64,000 nt of DNA from Saccharomycopsis fibuligera x Saccharomycopsis cf. fibuligera (Eukaryota; Ascomycota; Saccharomycetes; Ascoideales; Saccharomycopsidaceae), in assembly GCA_001936135.1 (NCBI GenBank), contig CP012819.1, positions 1,955,501-2,019,500 on the forward strand, read 5' to 3'. Positions 1 to 12,499 of this stretch are shown piece after piece (within the stretch, counting starts at the first letter, position 1; each line of letters starts with the position of its first letter). The position numbers were made by a program, and so were the translations under genes. The notes below the pieces were generated by a model. The model was not told the origin of the DNA and ran no database searches. It saw only the letters and a program-made list of their open reading frames with translations.

Positions 1-3000
1 AATAGAATATGGAAACTGGAAATCAGTAGCAAGTAATAGTAACAAGATCCAAAAAGAAAAAAAAAAAAATAAAACAGAAAACCGAAAAATGAAGCAGTGA
101 CAAAAAGTAAAAAAAAAACAGCTGAAGAGTGGTAGTACGAAAATTTTTAAATGAAATATGGCAGCATATCGAGAAAAAAACAGAAAGTAAAAAAAAAAGT
201 ACTAAGAAGAAAAACGAAAAAAGAGGCACACGCTGGACGCTGCTACTACGCAAGACGTCGCTGCTATTGCATTCTAAGCCTAAGCAATGCTGGATACCCA
301 ATAGCCAGTGGTCTGCTCGTATCTGTGGAAATAGGTCATTATTTTTCCAAGCAGGCATCGGCAGTGAGTTAAAGCTATTGTGAAAATTTATATCGTAGGA
401 ATAATCAGCGCAATTATTGGTGCTGCTTTCTTCATATGTAACTGAAGCAGCTGCAGCGGCAGCTAATGCGTGTTTTTATGCCACCATCGACGTTATTGCT
501 CCTGCCATATTGCTTGCAAACTGTGCTCTCGCTCACATTATCTTATTTGGCTCAGATCCCGCAAGCATCGTTTTGTGGGCTATTCTGCGGGCCCGCATCA
601 ATTAACTAATCCAGCTTTACCCAGTTTTGCAGATGCCGGAAATGTATATATTACCACCTTGTAGTTTTTTTTTTTTTTTTTTTTTTTTTTTTATTTTTTT
701 ATTTTTTTTTTTTTTCTTCATGTAGGTGTAGGGTTGCGGATTTCACTTGATTTACTAAAGTACTGAACTACACATGTAATTGCTAAAACAGATGCAAGAA
801 GTTTTTGATAATCAAAAAGCTTTCATATAGTCGTTTGCCAAAATGTAACAAATTTGTATTTCCGCACATCAATGTACCAGTTCACAGCAATTACGAACCA
901 ATCTAGTACTTGCCTGCTCACCAATTTCTCTTTACAGCTACCTAAACACTTACTTCTAATGAAACTAACATTGTATGACAGGCTTGACGGGCTACCGCGG
1001 TCATGGTCAAAACAGCGTTCACTAATTAAGACTCATTGGCGACCGAACTAATGCTACAGAAACAAACATCCGCAGAGACGCCGTCAATAATTAGCCGTTG
1101 TCCATCAGCCGGTTTAAAATTAATTCTAATCAACTAGTAAATAATTTAACTACTGGTATGTTCAACTAAGGTTGTATTACATATAACGAACCAAAAAATT
1201 AGACAATCAAACTATTGTATGTTAGTTTTCTCAGTACCATAATAAGCAACTTAGCAACTTGTAGGTCCTAAACAAGTGTAAACGCATCATCGAAAAGGGC
1301 ACTGCTGACATAAATGAAAATCGAGCCTTGATTTAAGGCCGAGTTAGGCTAGAAAACATTACCATCATCCTGGTGCCACCTCTGTTCCATACATCTGCTA
1401 AACTTTGCCTCATTACAGATATTTCACTGTGAGGAAACCGATCTGGAAATTAAGTCGCCGTGTAATACGTTTTATTTCAGTTTTTACTCTTTTAAAATTT
1501 ACTCCTTCCTGCTTAAAGATTATTACAAAATAATTAATGTGCAGATGAAATTACGCAAAAACACGCGAGTGTATGCGAAAGAACACGCACCTCCGAGTAA
1601 TTGCATGTAGTTAGCTGTATGTGAAAAAAAAAATTTCGAAGGATTTCACAAAAATTTGGGGTTTGCCTGGCTACTGTGAAAAGCATCCTGGTAATAGTAT
1701 ACCAAGTGTTTGGGTCTTTCTTTTTAAAGCGGACACTCACATATGAGTGTAGGTGTTTCCTCAATTATACTGTGGTAGGCTTACAGAGTTGGCAGCACAG
1801 GTACGCAAAATAATTGGAAGACAAGGTTCAGTTAATTCTTGTCAGCTAAGATATCACTGACATAATGAAGAGAATCCTTAGTACCTATTGCAGAATTTAG
1901 TCTCCAGCTAAAAATGAAACGTTTTTCTTATTACTTTCATTTATAATCATCAATAACTTCAATACCAAGGTGCGCTATAGTTGTGCCACTAATATCCTGG
2001 TCAACTGCCGTTTCTCCTAACACATATGCTGCTATTACTAAGCCATCAGTTGTACGTTGTTGAACATCGAGACTACATAAGAAAGTACAGATTTTTTACT
2101 ATCTTCCGACACATATTTTCTGCACTGCAATAAGTGGTGCTTTTTTCCAGCACTTTTTCTGCGAGACCATCTCAGCATTACAATTCTGTGTTGTGCCATG
2201 TTTGCATATTGGGAAACATAGGGTCTATAAGGTTTTTGAATTTAGCTGGTTACTACGCTCTTTCGAGGTGCACTGACAGCGGAATCCAGTTTTAGGGAAG
2301 ATGGCAAGTAACGGCTTTGCTTTTCAAACTTTTGCACCAGACAATTTTGCCTGATGTTGAGATTTGCTAGCCATAACAACATAGCTGTTTCGAGAGAGAC
2401 TGTTGAGGGTGTCGGAGTAATGTCTTAGCAACCTGATATTTGCTTGTGTCACTATAGAGCACATTAATAAGGCCCAAACAGCCATCCAGTTCAGATACCT
2501 AAAATTTCTATTTTATAGTTATTTCTGATGTGTGTAAAACATAGTCAAGAGCTATAAAAGTATGATTTTCACCTGTTTGTAGGTACCCAAGATTGACCAA
2601 GAAAACACCCAGCTAGCAATCTTCTATTCAGACTCTAGCAATAATCCCGTTTATGCATAGTTTCGGTATGCACAAGAAAGTGTTCGATGCTAAGAACTGG
2701 CTATTAAATGGAATGTTTGGCATGAAGCACATAGTCAAAAAAACGGCCGACTAAGCATGTATACTCAATGCAAACAATAAGATTTCATGATCTGGCCTAT
2801 GAGCAACTGCTATGCTTCTTGGTTTCTTCAATTGAACAACCGCCAGATCAATTTCCACACTGTTTATTGTCTCAATATTTACAATTACCTATTCAGCTGT
2901 TTGAGTCAGTTCAATGTATCTGATTATTTTGACAAGCTTGAATTAACATCGATGCGCCAGTGCGAGACTTATTGAATCAACGAACTCAATATTATAAAAA

Positions 3001-4079
3001 TGATGGAGTCATATTATTTCTGGACTTTATGCTAACAAAAACGAAAAGTGGCGCTGACGACAATCCGCTTTTACATCCCGTTGCACTTGCTAGCATTTGT
3101 TGTTAATCCATCTTGATAATGTCATTTATCAACAGTACTAAGTTCTTAGCTAAAAGGAAGAAAAACCCCCGCTAGTCATACATGGTCCGTGATATTAGTA
3201 GAGCCTCCATATTTCAGCAATACACATAGATAGTGGGAAGATTTACACCGAAAAAGAAAAAAAAAAAAAAAACAGTTGCACTTCTTCTCATCATTAAATT
3301 TCAATTATGGAAAATACCTTTTTTAGGCATAAGCTCGGGAGAACTTTCAGGGATGAACCAACCGCTAGGGATATAGCGTTACTCAGAGACGGGCCGCTGA
3401 TTTTGACCGACAGATGATTGGCGTCGCAAAAAAACTAGAAAATAATACGCTGAACATACTAGAGCCAAAGAACCTAAAAAAAGGTATTTTATTGCAAGAC
3501 TACTGTACTGCGTTCTTCTTTCCCGTGGGGCTAAAGTTTAATTGTAGGTTAAAGCTCTCCCTGGCTCAAAGTCTATGTAAAGACATAGATTTGCACTATA
3601 CAGACTTTTAAGAGTATCCGTTGGGTCCATGCCATTGGCACAATAACGCATCGCTCGCAACGCAGTACAGCCAATGATGATCCCCCATGCTCACACAACC
3701 TAAAAAGTTCTCCACTGTGCTTTACACAAACTTGTAAAGGTAATTGCACACCATGGTTTATTGATGCTATCTCCGGTCAGCTTTTAACGCATGGGTCAAC
3801 CATTTGTCATAAGACTCAATTAGAGTTTTCTCTTTGAGCGTATTCTTGTAGTTTCCGCTTTCAGTGATGTAATTATTCACAAGGGTATTCTATACGCAAG
3901 CTCGATTGGTTTTGCAATTTTACTGCGCGTTTTTAATTTTTTTTTTTCTTTTTCTTAATATTCCTTTTTATCTCTTCCCACAATTTTTTTATTTTTTCTA
4001 TTTCTTAAACATCTTCTTTTCACTTCTTACAAGCTTACATGGAAATCATTTATTGAAAATTGATTCAACAATATTAGAA
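1..4079. other. gene-poor region upstream of VPS75
   Basis: Four kilobases of AT-rich sequence with only short open frames, most of which lack an ATG or have no recognisable composition. It contains a long T-rich tract at about 665-716 and a T/C-rich stretch at 3930-4020 just before VPS75. The far left (1-360) is purine-rich on the + strand. I see no tRNA, rRNA or recognisable protein. A weak branch-like ACTAAC followed by CAG at about 964-985 has no convincing exon on either side. Confidence 0.5.
665..716. repeat. poly-T tract with two A interruptions
   Basis: About 50 bases of nearly uninterrupted T, broken by single A residues. Low-complexity tract inside the gene-poor left end. Confidence 0.9.
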
Positions 4080-5587
4080 ATGGAAAGTGACGAGTAAGTA
4101 CATATTGTTTTTATTTCTAAACTGGACAGAGGTTTTCAATCTCTGCAAGAACATCGGCTACTATCTGGTGCCGAGAGAAACATCTATTCAGATGCTCTAT
4201 ATAAAGCTTCTATAGTAGTAAACTCACTTGAAAAAACATAGTACAGAATTCTGTTTACTACACAACAAGTTGATCAGGAAAGAAAACTAAACCGCTACGT
4301 GGTACTCCAAAATGCACATTTTGGCATCTATTATTTGAGCATTAGTTACTAATAACCTTCAATAGAATTTTACAAGAATCCCTCAAGGGATTATATCAAT
4401 GCGAAAGGTTAGTTGAAAACATCGATAGACAAGCAGAAGTTTACCGTATCAAAAAATCTCAACGTGTTTATTTCCAAAGGCAACAACTTATTAAAAACAT
4501 TGATAAGTTTTGGTACATTGTGCTAAGTCAACACGAAGATTTTGCTGAATATATTCGACCAAGTGACTATCAATATTTTGAGTATTTGAAAGACGTTTAC
4601 GTACAGTGGGAAGTCGCAGACGATTATTCAAAATCAAAAGTAAGCATAGACTTGGAACCATTAATTGATTTGAAGAGTCTTGATGGAAATCCAGACAATT
4701 TTTCCATCACTTTTCAATTTGACACCGATAATGCTCCAGATATAGACTTGGAGTCGCAGACCATCACCAAGCATTTTAAAACTGTTCTTGTTCCTAATGC
4801 TGAGAGAAGACAAAAAAGAGAAGCATTGAAAAGAACCAAACAGCAGCATGAGGCCAAAGATGTTCAAAAATTTGGCGACAGTCATCAAAAGCAGAAGATT
4901 GCCATCACTGAAAGCGAAGAAGAATTGGAAGAACAAGAAGACTATGATTTTGAAGATAATTTAGAATCAAAGCTTGTATCTGAGCCAGTTGATTTTAAGT
5001 GGCCTACATCTTTGCAAAACGCTTCTCTCAGAGAAAAGAGAAAGTCGTTTTTTGGCTTTTTTATATGGACCGGAAATGAGGAAGACAATCAATCCAATGG
5101 TGGTAGTGGCCAAAACAATGTCCAGCATCCTTCGCTGGCGAGCAGCTTATTTGATTATAAGCAAGCAAGTGGTAAAGCCAGCAACTCTGGTTACATTAGT
5201 AGCTTGAAATTTAAAGTCCCTGCTATTCAATATGATGAAGATAATTTTCTCTTTGGCGAAGAGCTAGCCCGGTTATTTGCTGATGACATTTTTCCTCATG
5301 CTATCAAGTACTACATTCAAACTCATAAAGATCAGCTTGAAGAGGAAATGATAGCTGAAGATGAAAGTGAAGAAGAATTGGATATTGCTGGACACAACAA
5401 TGGAAATGGACATAGTGATAGCAGCAGCAGCAGTAAGAGTATTGACAAGAGTACTAGTAATGGCAACGGTGACAGTGGCAATGGAAATGAAAATGGTGCC
5501 AGAAATAATGCCACTAATAGCATGCTGGAAGTTAGTGTTGGAAGACTAGTCTCTGCTGAGCCAAAGAAGAGAAAGCTTGATGTTTAA
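4080..5587 (+). CDS. VPS75: NAP-family histone chaperone Vps75, spliced
   Basis: Histone chaperone of the NAP family, which in yeast partners the Rtt109 acetyltransferase in H3 acetylation. The gene is split: exon 1 is only 14 nt (4080-4093, ATG then GAAAGTGACGA), followed by donor GTAAGT at 4094, branch-like TACTAAT at 4348-4354 and acceptor TAG ending at 4365. Exon 2 is 4366-5587. Splicing gives MESDEILQESLKGL in frame and 411 aa. The dimerisation helix runs through about residue 55, followed by FWYIVLSQH and the NAP core (SITFQFDTDN, SFFGFFIWTG, FPHAIKYYIQ). The C-terminus is acidic and Asn/Ser-rich and ends in a basic PKKRKLDV likely nuclear signal. S. cerevisiae Vps75 is 264 aa and, as I recall, also carries a 5'-proximal intron; the extra length here is acidic insertions. 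The first in-frame ATG of exon 2 is too far downstream to serve as the start. Confidence 0.92.
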
Positions 5588-6154
5588 GTATTGATGCTAT
5601 ATGATATGGTTATTTACTGCGTTTTTTTTTCACGATTATTTATTTGTTAGTCTTTCTTATTAGTTGAGTTTTGTTCAACATTTTTTAGTCCGCATTTTTA
5701 GATTTGAACCTTGATTTTAATTGATGTAATGAGCGAGTCGGTTTTTCTTGGTTTTTTTTATGAAAAAAAAAATAATATCTTCTCTATTTTTTGGTATTCC
5801 TGCTGTTTATTTTGTTTTTTTATTGGTTTTTTTATTGGTTTCATTAACTTGTTTTTTGTTTTTCTTTGGGGCTCATTATTTTTTATGATTCATGTTGGTA
5901 CGGTCTTTGTCTGTGTGCCGGTTTAATTTTTTACTTATTTTCAAATGTTTAATTAGTTGAGTGTTTATCTAATTTTGACATTTTTGGTTGTTTCTTTCTG
6001 CGGTTTCATCATATACGGTTGTAATTTAGGGCATTCCAAAATATAGGGTTTTGAAACTAAATAAGATTTGAAATTATAGATTTATTTCTAAATAAATGTT
6101 TTTTTATACTAATACAAAGCATCCCAAGATAAACGATTCAGCTTTGTAAGAATT
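5588..6154. other. convergent 3' intergenic region VPS75/VPS10
   Basis: T-rich sequence between two converging genes. It presumably holds both poly(A) regions. No separate gene is visible. Confidence 0.6.
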
Positions 6155-9100
6155 TTACTTTTTTTTACCCAGCGAAAATGTCCACTCATCAACAGAACCT
6201 TGTAAAAGCGCCACATCATCTTGATCCTCATAATCTCTAAAGGTACTTCTATTCCTTTGCCCTATTTCACCCGCTCTAGTATCTCCGTCTATACGTCTAA
6301 TTCTATCATCTAGTCGAATAATGGCTGCCCTTCTTTGTCTATTTCCAGGCTCTTTTAGTAACTCCACAACCATATCAACTGTAGTACGCCCAAGACCATA
6401 AACAGCTCGCAAAAGTGATAATACTTCATATTTCACAAGTTGACCAAATGAATTGATGTTTGGCCGTAAATAAAAAATATCATCATTGAAGACAAACTCG
6501 TCGTCGACGTCATAACCAATGTCATCATAATCACCTCCAGCGAGTCTTATACGGCCAATATTAGCCTTTGTTATGTAGAGGTACTTAACCCCAATGTAAC
6601 CAATTGCCGCAACCCCTAAAATTACCATCACTACAAGCATGAAAAACCTAAACCCTCTGAGCCCACCTACATGCACATTATCAAACTCGTTTTGTTTTCC
6701 CTCGCATGCTTTCAAAAGTGGTTTATTTAACTCTAAGCCACCAATGCAAGAGGTTATGGAAGTCTTTCTATAGCCTGAGGGTAACTCATATTCAACGACA
6801 GAATCAACCATTTCACGACATGACTTTGAGTATTCTGCTTTGATTTTGTTTTCAAGGTCAGCAAAAACTTGACACTTTCCTTTACTTGTTTTAAAATAAT
6901 TTGTGTCGCATTCGTAATCAAATTTGGTACATTGACATTGTTCACCAGATGCAAGTTCTTCTATTTCATTCATTTGTCCATCCTTAACGGCACAAATAGA
7001 ATTAGGTTTACGACGTGTAATTTGCCATCTTCTGCCAAATAAACATTCTTGATTTTTAATTTGTGGATGGCGTAGGCTGACAATTTCAAAATCACTTTTA
7101 TCATAGTTTTTATATTTATAACAACTTGGTAGCTTATCGCCATCGAAAGATACTCTGAATAGTGTTGTGGATTTGGACTTCTGAAGTTCATTAGTGCCAT
7201 AAAGAAGAAAGGTTGTATACTTCTTGGATTGTACAGTAGAAATTTCATTAACAGCAACAAAGTTGTCAGTAAACTCAAAAGATTTCCAAGTTTTTCCATA
7301 ATCATATGAGTAGCCAATTTTGTTAGTAGGATTTTTAGTATCAACGAGCACAATCAATGTTCCATGATTGCCAAAAACAGCTTTATATGGCCCCTTTTTA
7401 ATTTCTTTCCAAGAGATGCCCGCATCAACGGAAAGAAACGTGTCGGAATTATTATAGTCACCTAGCGCATCTCCAACGTTTCCATTTGCCACCACTAGTC
7501 CCACTGCTGGCTGTGATGTTTTGGTATCTTTTGGAATCAGAGTTTTGCAATGCAAATGCAATGAACATTCCTTAGCAGTTTTTCCCGCGCATTGATATTT
7601 CTTGTTGTTTGAATCATGTTTTGGTGGAGCAATGTAGTTCCACAGACTTCCATCATCAAACGATATTTGCGATTGGATTATTTTTTTGGTAATTTTGTTC
7701 CTACTATTGGTATTGTGAATAAACGTATTGGCGTTTAAAACTATATTGGCCAAAACAATTCCTTTCAAGCGAGGGTCAAGGACTCGATAATCAATTTTGG
7801 AGTCTTCGTAATTAACGTCTGTTTGCATGAGAATAAACCTATCACCGTTGCTATCAGATTTATAAATCTCGCCAAACTTGACATCCAATTTTTCAGCATT
7901 TTTATCCATTACAAAAAATTCCACTTCCTTTTGAGGCTGTTGCTGGGACAATGTGGGCCTTGTTTTAATATCAAATAACAATGTTTGATCATTAGTGATA
8001 TTAAGCGAATGAGTTAAGAGTTTTCTTTTCCAGTCACTGCCATCGTAGCTAGTAAATAACTGAAACTCAGAGCCAACGAAAGTGGTTCCAATCAATACAT
8101 TCTTATGGTCTGCCCAAAAGGATTGTAAATTTGGAAGCACATCCTTTTGTGTGGCAAAAAAATCAGTTGATGATTTTAAGCTCGCGGTGCGAGTAATACC
8201 GGTAGAGTCACTGCTATAGTGAGGACAGAAGATTAAATTCTTATTGACATTGTTTGTCTTAACATTGAGATAGTTAACAGCAAACAAACAACTAGCCATC
8301 ACGTTATCTTGCAATACTGACCATTTCTTGCCCATATCAGTGGAAATGTAAGAAATTATTCGATCATCATCGACTTTAGCAGTAAATATAATCCAGCTTC
8401 TTTCTTGAATGTTGAACTCAATTTTTAGATTTTGAGTACTTGTGAAGGATGATATTGGTGAATGGAAAGTTCGCCACGTGTAGCCATTATTATGAGAGTA
8501 TATGACTTTTCCGGATGATGATATTAAACTTATCCAACCTTTTTGAACATTCACATAATAGCCAATAATCCTGTCATTATTATCGTTAGGGTAAATGTCT
8601 TGCCATTGCATACCTTGATTGTAAGTAAAATAGGCTTTGTTGTTTGATGTCAATATAATCACATTTTCGTCGCCTGAATAGCCTTTTTTGTTCTTTGAAG
8701 GCAACAAATAGTCAAACTGAATCACTGAGCCATCAAACTGAAAATCATAAGAAGAAATATAATCACCGGTTGCATTTTTATTAGCTTTCAACTTCTTACC
8801 TAATTTGACTTTCGAATTTTTGTCATTATAACTATTATCGTCATCATCATCGTCATTTTTGTAATTCTCACAAGGCACTTCTATATTATCATCAATTTTC
8901 AATCCCGCATGCTTATCGGCAAAACACTCATCGCCACTCTTGATCATGTAACCGCTCGGTTTGAAGTACAGCTTGGTTTTCCCATCACAGTATTTTGCTG
9001 ATAAATGATGGCCCGAAAGCTGTGTGTTATTAGTTATGCAGTTTCCATTGACATCAGTATAAAAGTCAATAGCACATTCATAATCTGATTGCGTACAGTA

Positions 9101-11156
9101 GCATGGTTCTTTAGCCACTTCTGTAATTTGTTCGCTCACAGAGCACAAAACATCAGGTTTTCTTCGTTTAAAAGTTTGCTTAAATCCCATGAAACAAAAT
9201 TCTTCTTCGTCCAGATCTGATATGGAAATGGTATCAAAATCTCTGAATTTATCACACAGTTTAAACTCTTTAAGCACATCTGTAAAATCTAAATTCAAGG
9301 CCTCAAATTTTGTGCGCTGGTTATCTTCAGTTATCAAAATCAACTTGCCTGTGCTAGAATTTGGCACTGTTATACAGTCGACAAATCTTGCATTATTCAA
9401 CTTACATTTATCTGCAAAATTGTAAGATTGCCAACTGTGACCAAAATCAAAACTATATCTCAAATCTTTCAATTTGTTTCTAGTGTCAGGAATTGCAATA
9501 ATAAGTGACCCCAGATTGGCAAATTGAAATACATGAGGACCTTGAAGAGTCTTATTCCAAGTTTTGCCTTGGTCAAGAGACAACCATGTATCACTATTAG
9601 AATAATTTTCTAATGAATCTCCAGAATTCCCAACGCCCATTAAAACTTCAGGAGTGTATGGTAAGCGGTATTGAGATCTAGCATAGTTTGTGCCTATTGA
9701 CTTCCTAATAATTGAATGCAAATTTACTGTCTTGGACCCATGGTCAATACCTTTCAAAAATTTCCAATTTTCACCATTATCAAATGTGACCAACGACTTT
9801 AATTTGATATCCTTGTAATTTCCCTTTATTACATCTTTTCCATTTGTCATAACATTGGCAAAGGATACCCCTTCAACATGTTCAACTGTGTCAAAATCTA
9901 TTATCCCCGTTATATCTCTATGAATATGAGGTAATGATTCGACTATTGTGATCTCGTTTCTCGCCGGATTTAGAGAAATTTTATAAAAGGCACCCACCTG
10001 GTTAGTTAATTTGACAGCGAGCATTAGGGTATTTTTGTATGCGCCCGCCACCAAGTTCATGGCAAAACGGTTGGGCACTTTAAAATTAAAACCTTTTGTG
10101 GTCCAAGTTAACCCATCGGTTGATAGATATATGTTATTTAAAGATATGCCAATGAACAAGCTGTTAAAATAATATATTTGCAAAATGTTTGTGTCTTGTA
10201 GAATGCTTCTAGACGCATCTTTATCAGTGTCTTTGCTACTGTCGTTTTTGTCCTTAGTAGGTTTTTTAAATAGAGTTTTGGATCCTGTAATGGATCCTGA
10301 TTCAGTCAAACACATGACGGTATCATTTTTACTTCTAGGAGTTGTAAATAAGCAACCTCGAGCTCTTAAAAGCGGCTTTATTTCCAGTAGCTTATTCCTT
10401 CCGTAATAGAATTGCCGTATACAATGCTGACTATTATCATTTTCTGGCAGCTTCAGCTGACATTTCCCAGCAAATATGTATTCTGATTCCTTATTAGGAT
10501 GAAACTGCACAGGAAAAGTATTATTCTGAGTGTTTGACAAAAATTCATTATTGATGTATTTTTTACTTTCCACTTCTTTTATTGGCAATACTTCCGGCAA
10601 CTCAATTGACTTCCAGCTGCTACCATAGTTTGTTGTGTGCAATATTACTGCTTTGTCAGTGATTGCAAAGAGCTCTTTTGCATTGTACGGATTCTTGACA
10701 ACTTTGACAATCTTGATCTGTTTGTTGTCTGATATGATGTCATTCAAATCAACGGCTTCCCACGGTTTGCCAAACCCCTTGGAAAAAAAAAGCTGGCCTT
10801 TAGTTTCTTCTAGTATCAATAAATTCTAAATGAAGTCCAGTTAGCGCAACTCGTTCTGGTATAAGAAAAAAAATAGGATACTGTCGAAATATTAGTAGTA
10901 ATATTTATTTTAAGACAATACATACTGGGCTCTGATCAAAATAGATAAAGTCACTCAAGACACCGCTAAAGAGGTTACCCAGCACTACTGGCACAGCTCG
11001 ATCTTCTTCTCTATTGCCATAGCCATGCAAACCAGCGTTGGAGTAGTAGTGTGGGTGTGGCCCCACAGATACCTGTTCCGAGTAAGCGGTGCAGTAATGA
11101 ATGCAAAGCAAAAGCAAAAAAGATGCCCACAACAATGTAAGCTGGCTGTATCTCAT
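6155..11156 (-). CDS. VPS10: vacuolar sorting receptor Vps10, two exons
   Basis: Type I membrane sorting receptor that carries carboxypeptidase Y and other vacuolar hydrolases from the late Golgi to the endosome. Exon 1 is 10926-11156 and encodes a signal peptide (MRYSQLTLLWASFLLLLCIH) and YFDQSP. Donor GTATGT starts at 10925. The intron is 100 nt, with GCTAAC close to acceptor TAG at 10828-10826. Exon 2 (6155-10825) continues NLLILEETKGQLFFSKGFGK in phase, matching the start of the first Vps10 domain. The product is 1633 aa, against about 1580 in S. cerevisiae. It has two lumenal Vps10 domains with sortilin-type repeats (LSLDQGKTW, FLSVDAGISW). Each ends in a Cys-rich module (CYCTQSDYEC, CQCTKFDYEC). 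A single membrane span (MLVVMVILGVAAIGYIGVKY) and a cytosolic tail of about 130 aa follow. Without exon 1 the protein would have no ATG and no signal peptide. Confidence 0.95.
10826..10925 (-). other. VPS10 intron
   Basis: Donor GTATGT at 10925-10920, branch-like CTAAC about 14 nt before the acceptor and a second TACTAAT further upstream, acceptor TTTAG ending at 10826. Both exons are in phase 0, and the joined protein restores the conserved F-D-x-S-P/N segment seen in yeast Vps10. Confidence 0.88.
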
Positions 11157-12499
11157 CCGGTAGATAACAATTATTGAGAGTTCTTGCTACCGCAAAAGCT
11201 GACTCTTGTAAGGAGTGGGAGGTTTTAGTTTGTCAGGATTGTATTCTTGTCATTTGTAGACACTACTGAAGACATCATCACTTAATTGATTTAGCGCCGA
11301 CAGCTGTCGAAAGGCGATGGAAGCAGCATCGCACAGGGTGTGTGGAGTGCGCTTAGGATTCTCGCTTGACACAATTCTTGATCAATTTTTCGGACTGTGT
11401 CAAACAGAATGATTTACAGTTAAATGGGCATACAAGCAGTTGACAGTATGGGATATCTCAAAAATTTGTCCAGCGCAGATGAGTACCGCCAGGAGGATCA
11501 ACACATCATACTTGGGACTTCTGATACAATAATGGTATGGCCAAATGAATACCATTTGATTGGTTCCAGGTGAATATCACCTAACAAGACTCTCGTGTCT
11601 TAAGATTAAACCAGCAATCGTAGTGAAAGGCTTAGCGGTTCGACAACATTACAAAGAAAGCTTCCTGTTACAAAACTTGATCAAAAACAGGATTCAGGCG
11701 TCGCGATAAAGTAAAAAAAGAAATCAATTAGGCAATTCCACGCTACTGATTACCGTAAGTAGTTATGACCGCAATGAAATTCATGATTTTCAAGCTAGCC
11801 CTAATAAACTGTTCATGTTTATGTTTATGTTTATGTTTACTTTTTTCCGTATTCTTTTCAGACATCAACAGTAATGCACGGCCATGCAGAGTGCAAACAA
11901 TGTTATTTCGCCAATCACAACAAACAAAAACACTAACAAGCAAACAATCAATCGGTCAGCCAAGCAGCTGCTGGAGATGATTGTTTAATCTTATTGAGTG
12001 CTGGATGAGCGATGGCGTCTGGTGTGTTTGTTTTTTCACCATGAAAACAAAACGGGGCCTGTAAACAAAAGGCTTATCTGCATATGCTTGGCACCTTGTA
12101 TACTGAACACAGTACCGCATGCAAGCAATCAATTGTAAGTATGTTTTTTCAAAAAAGACAAAACAACTTGGTCACTTTGAAGATCTGCAAGTTTGAACAA
12201 TCAGGAAAATAATACAGTTATAAGTATATTTGGATTTTGCGGAGCGAATCAAAATAAAGTCAAACAAAAAACCACAAACTAATAGTATAAGATATAGTAG
12301 ATACACAACAGTAGAATCAATAGCCAAAGAGAGAATGTTTGGCGTAAACGAGCAAGAAGAGATAAAGTGGTACTTGGTATAAATTTCAAGATTTAAAAAG
12401 AAGGTTAGTAAGATTTTGTAGAAGGTAATTGGTTAAACTTTAGTTCGCCATTAACAAAAAAAAAAGGTATGATATCTCAAATCAATTTGGATTATTAGT
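11157..12499. other. intergenic region between VPS10 start and GH17 gene end
   Basis: VPS10 promoter side plus the 3' flank of the GH17 gene. It holds a short ATGTTT hexamer repeat (11815-11838) and a 48-codon open stretch ending near 12380 on the + strand that has no credible start. Nothing else is supportable. Confidence 0.5.
11815..11838. repeat. (ATGTTT)4 tandem repeat
   Basis: Four perfect copies of a 6-bp unit. The last copy runs into TGTTTAC, which resembles a forkhead-type site, but no function can be assigned. Confidence 0.85.

Noticed and set aside
850-1051. ACTAAC followed by CAG at about 964-985, as a possible splice acceptor
   Set aside because: No donor or coding exon on the left, and the downstream frames end quickly.
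2590-2980. Protein-like fragments in the left gap that might belong to an old mobile element
   Set aside because: Too short and too broken to name a family; no terminal repeats or other parts could be identified.
12106-12380. Possible spliced small gene (ATGCAAGCAATC, GTAAGT at about 12135, then a 48-codon frame ending WYLV)
   Set aside because: A phase-compatible join exists, but only with an AAG acceptor and without any branch-like sequence; not enough support.
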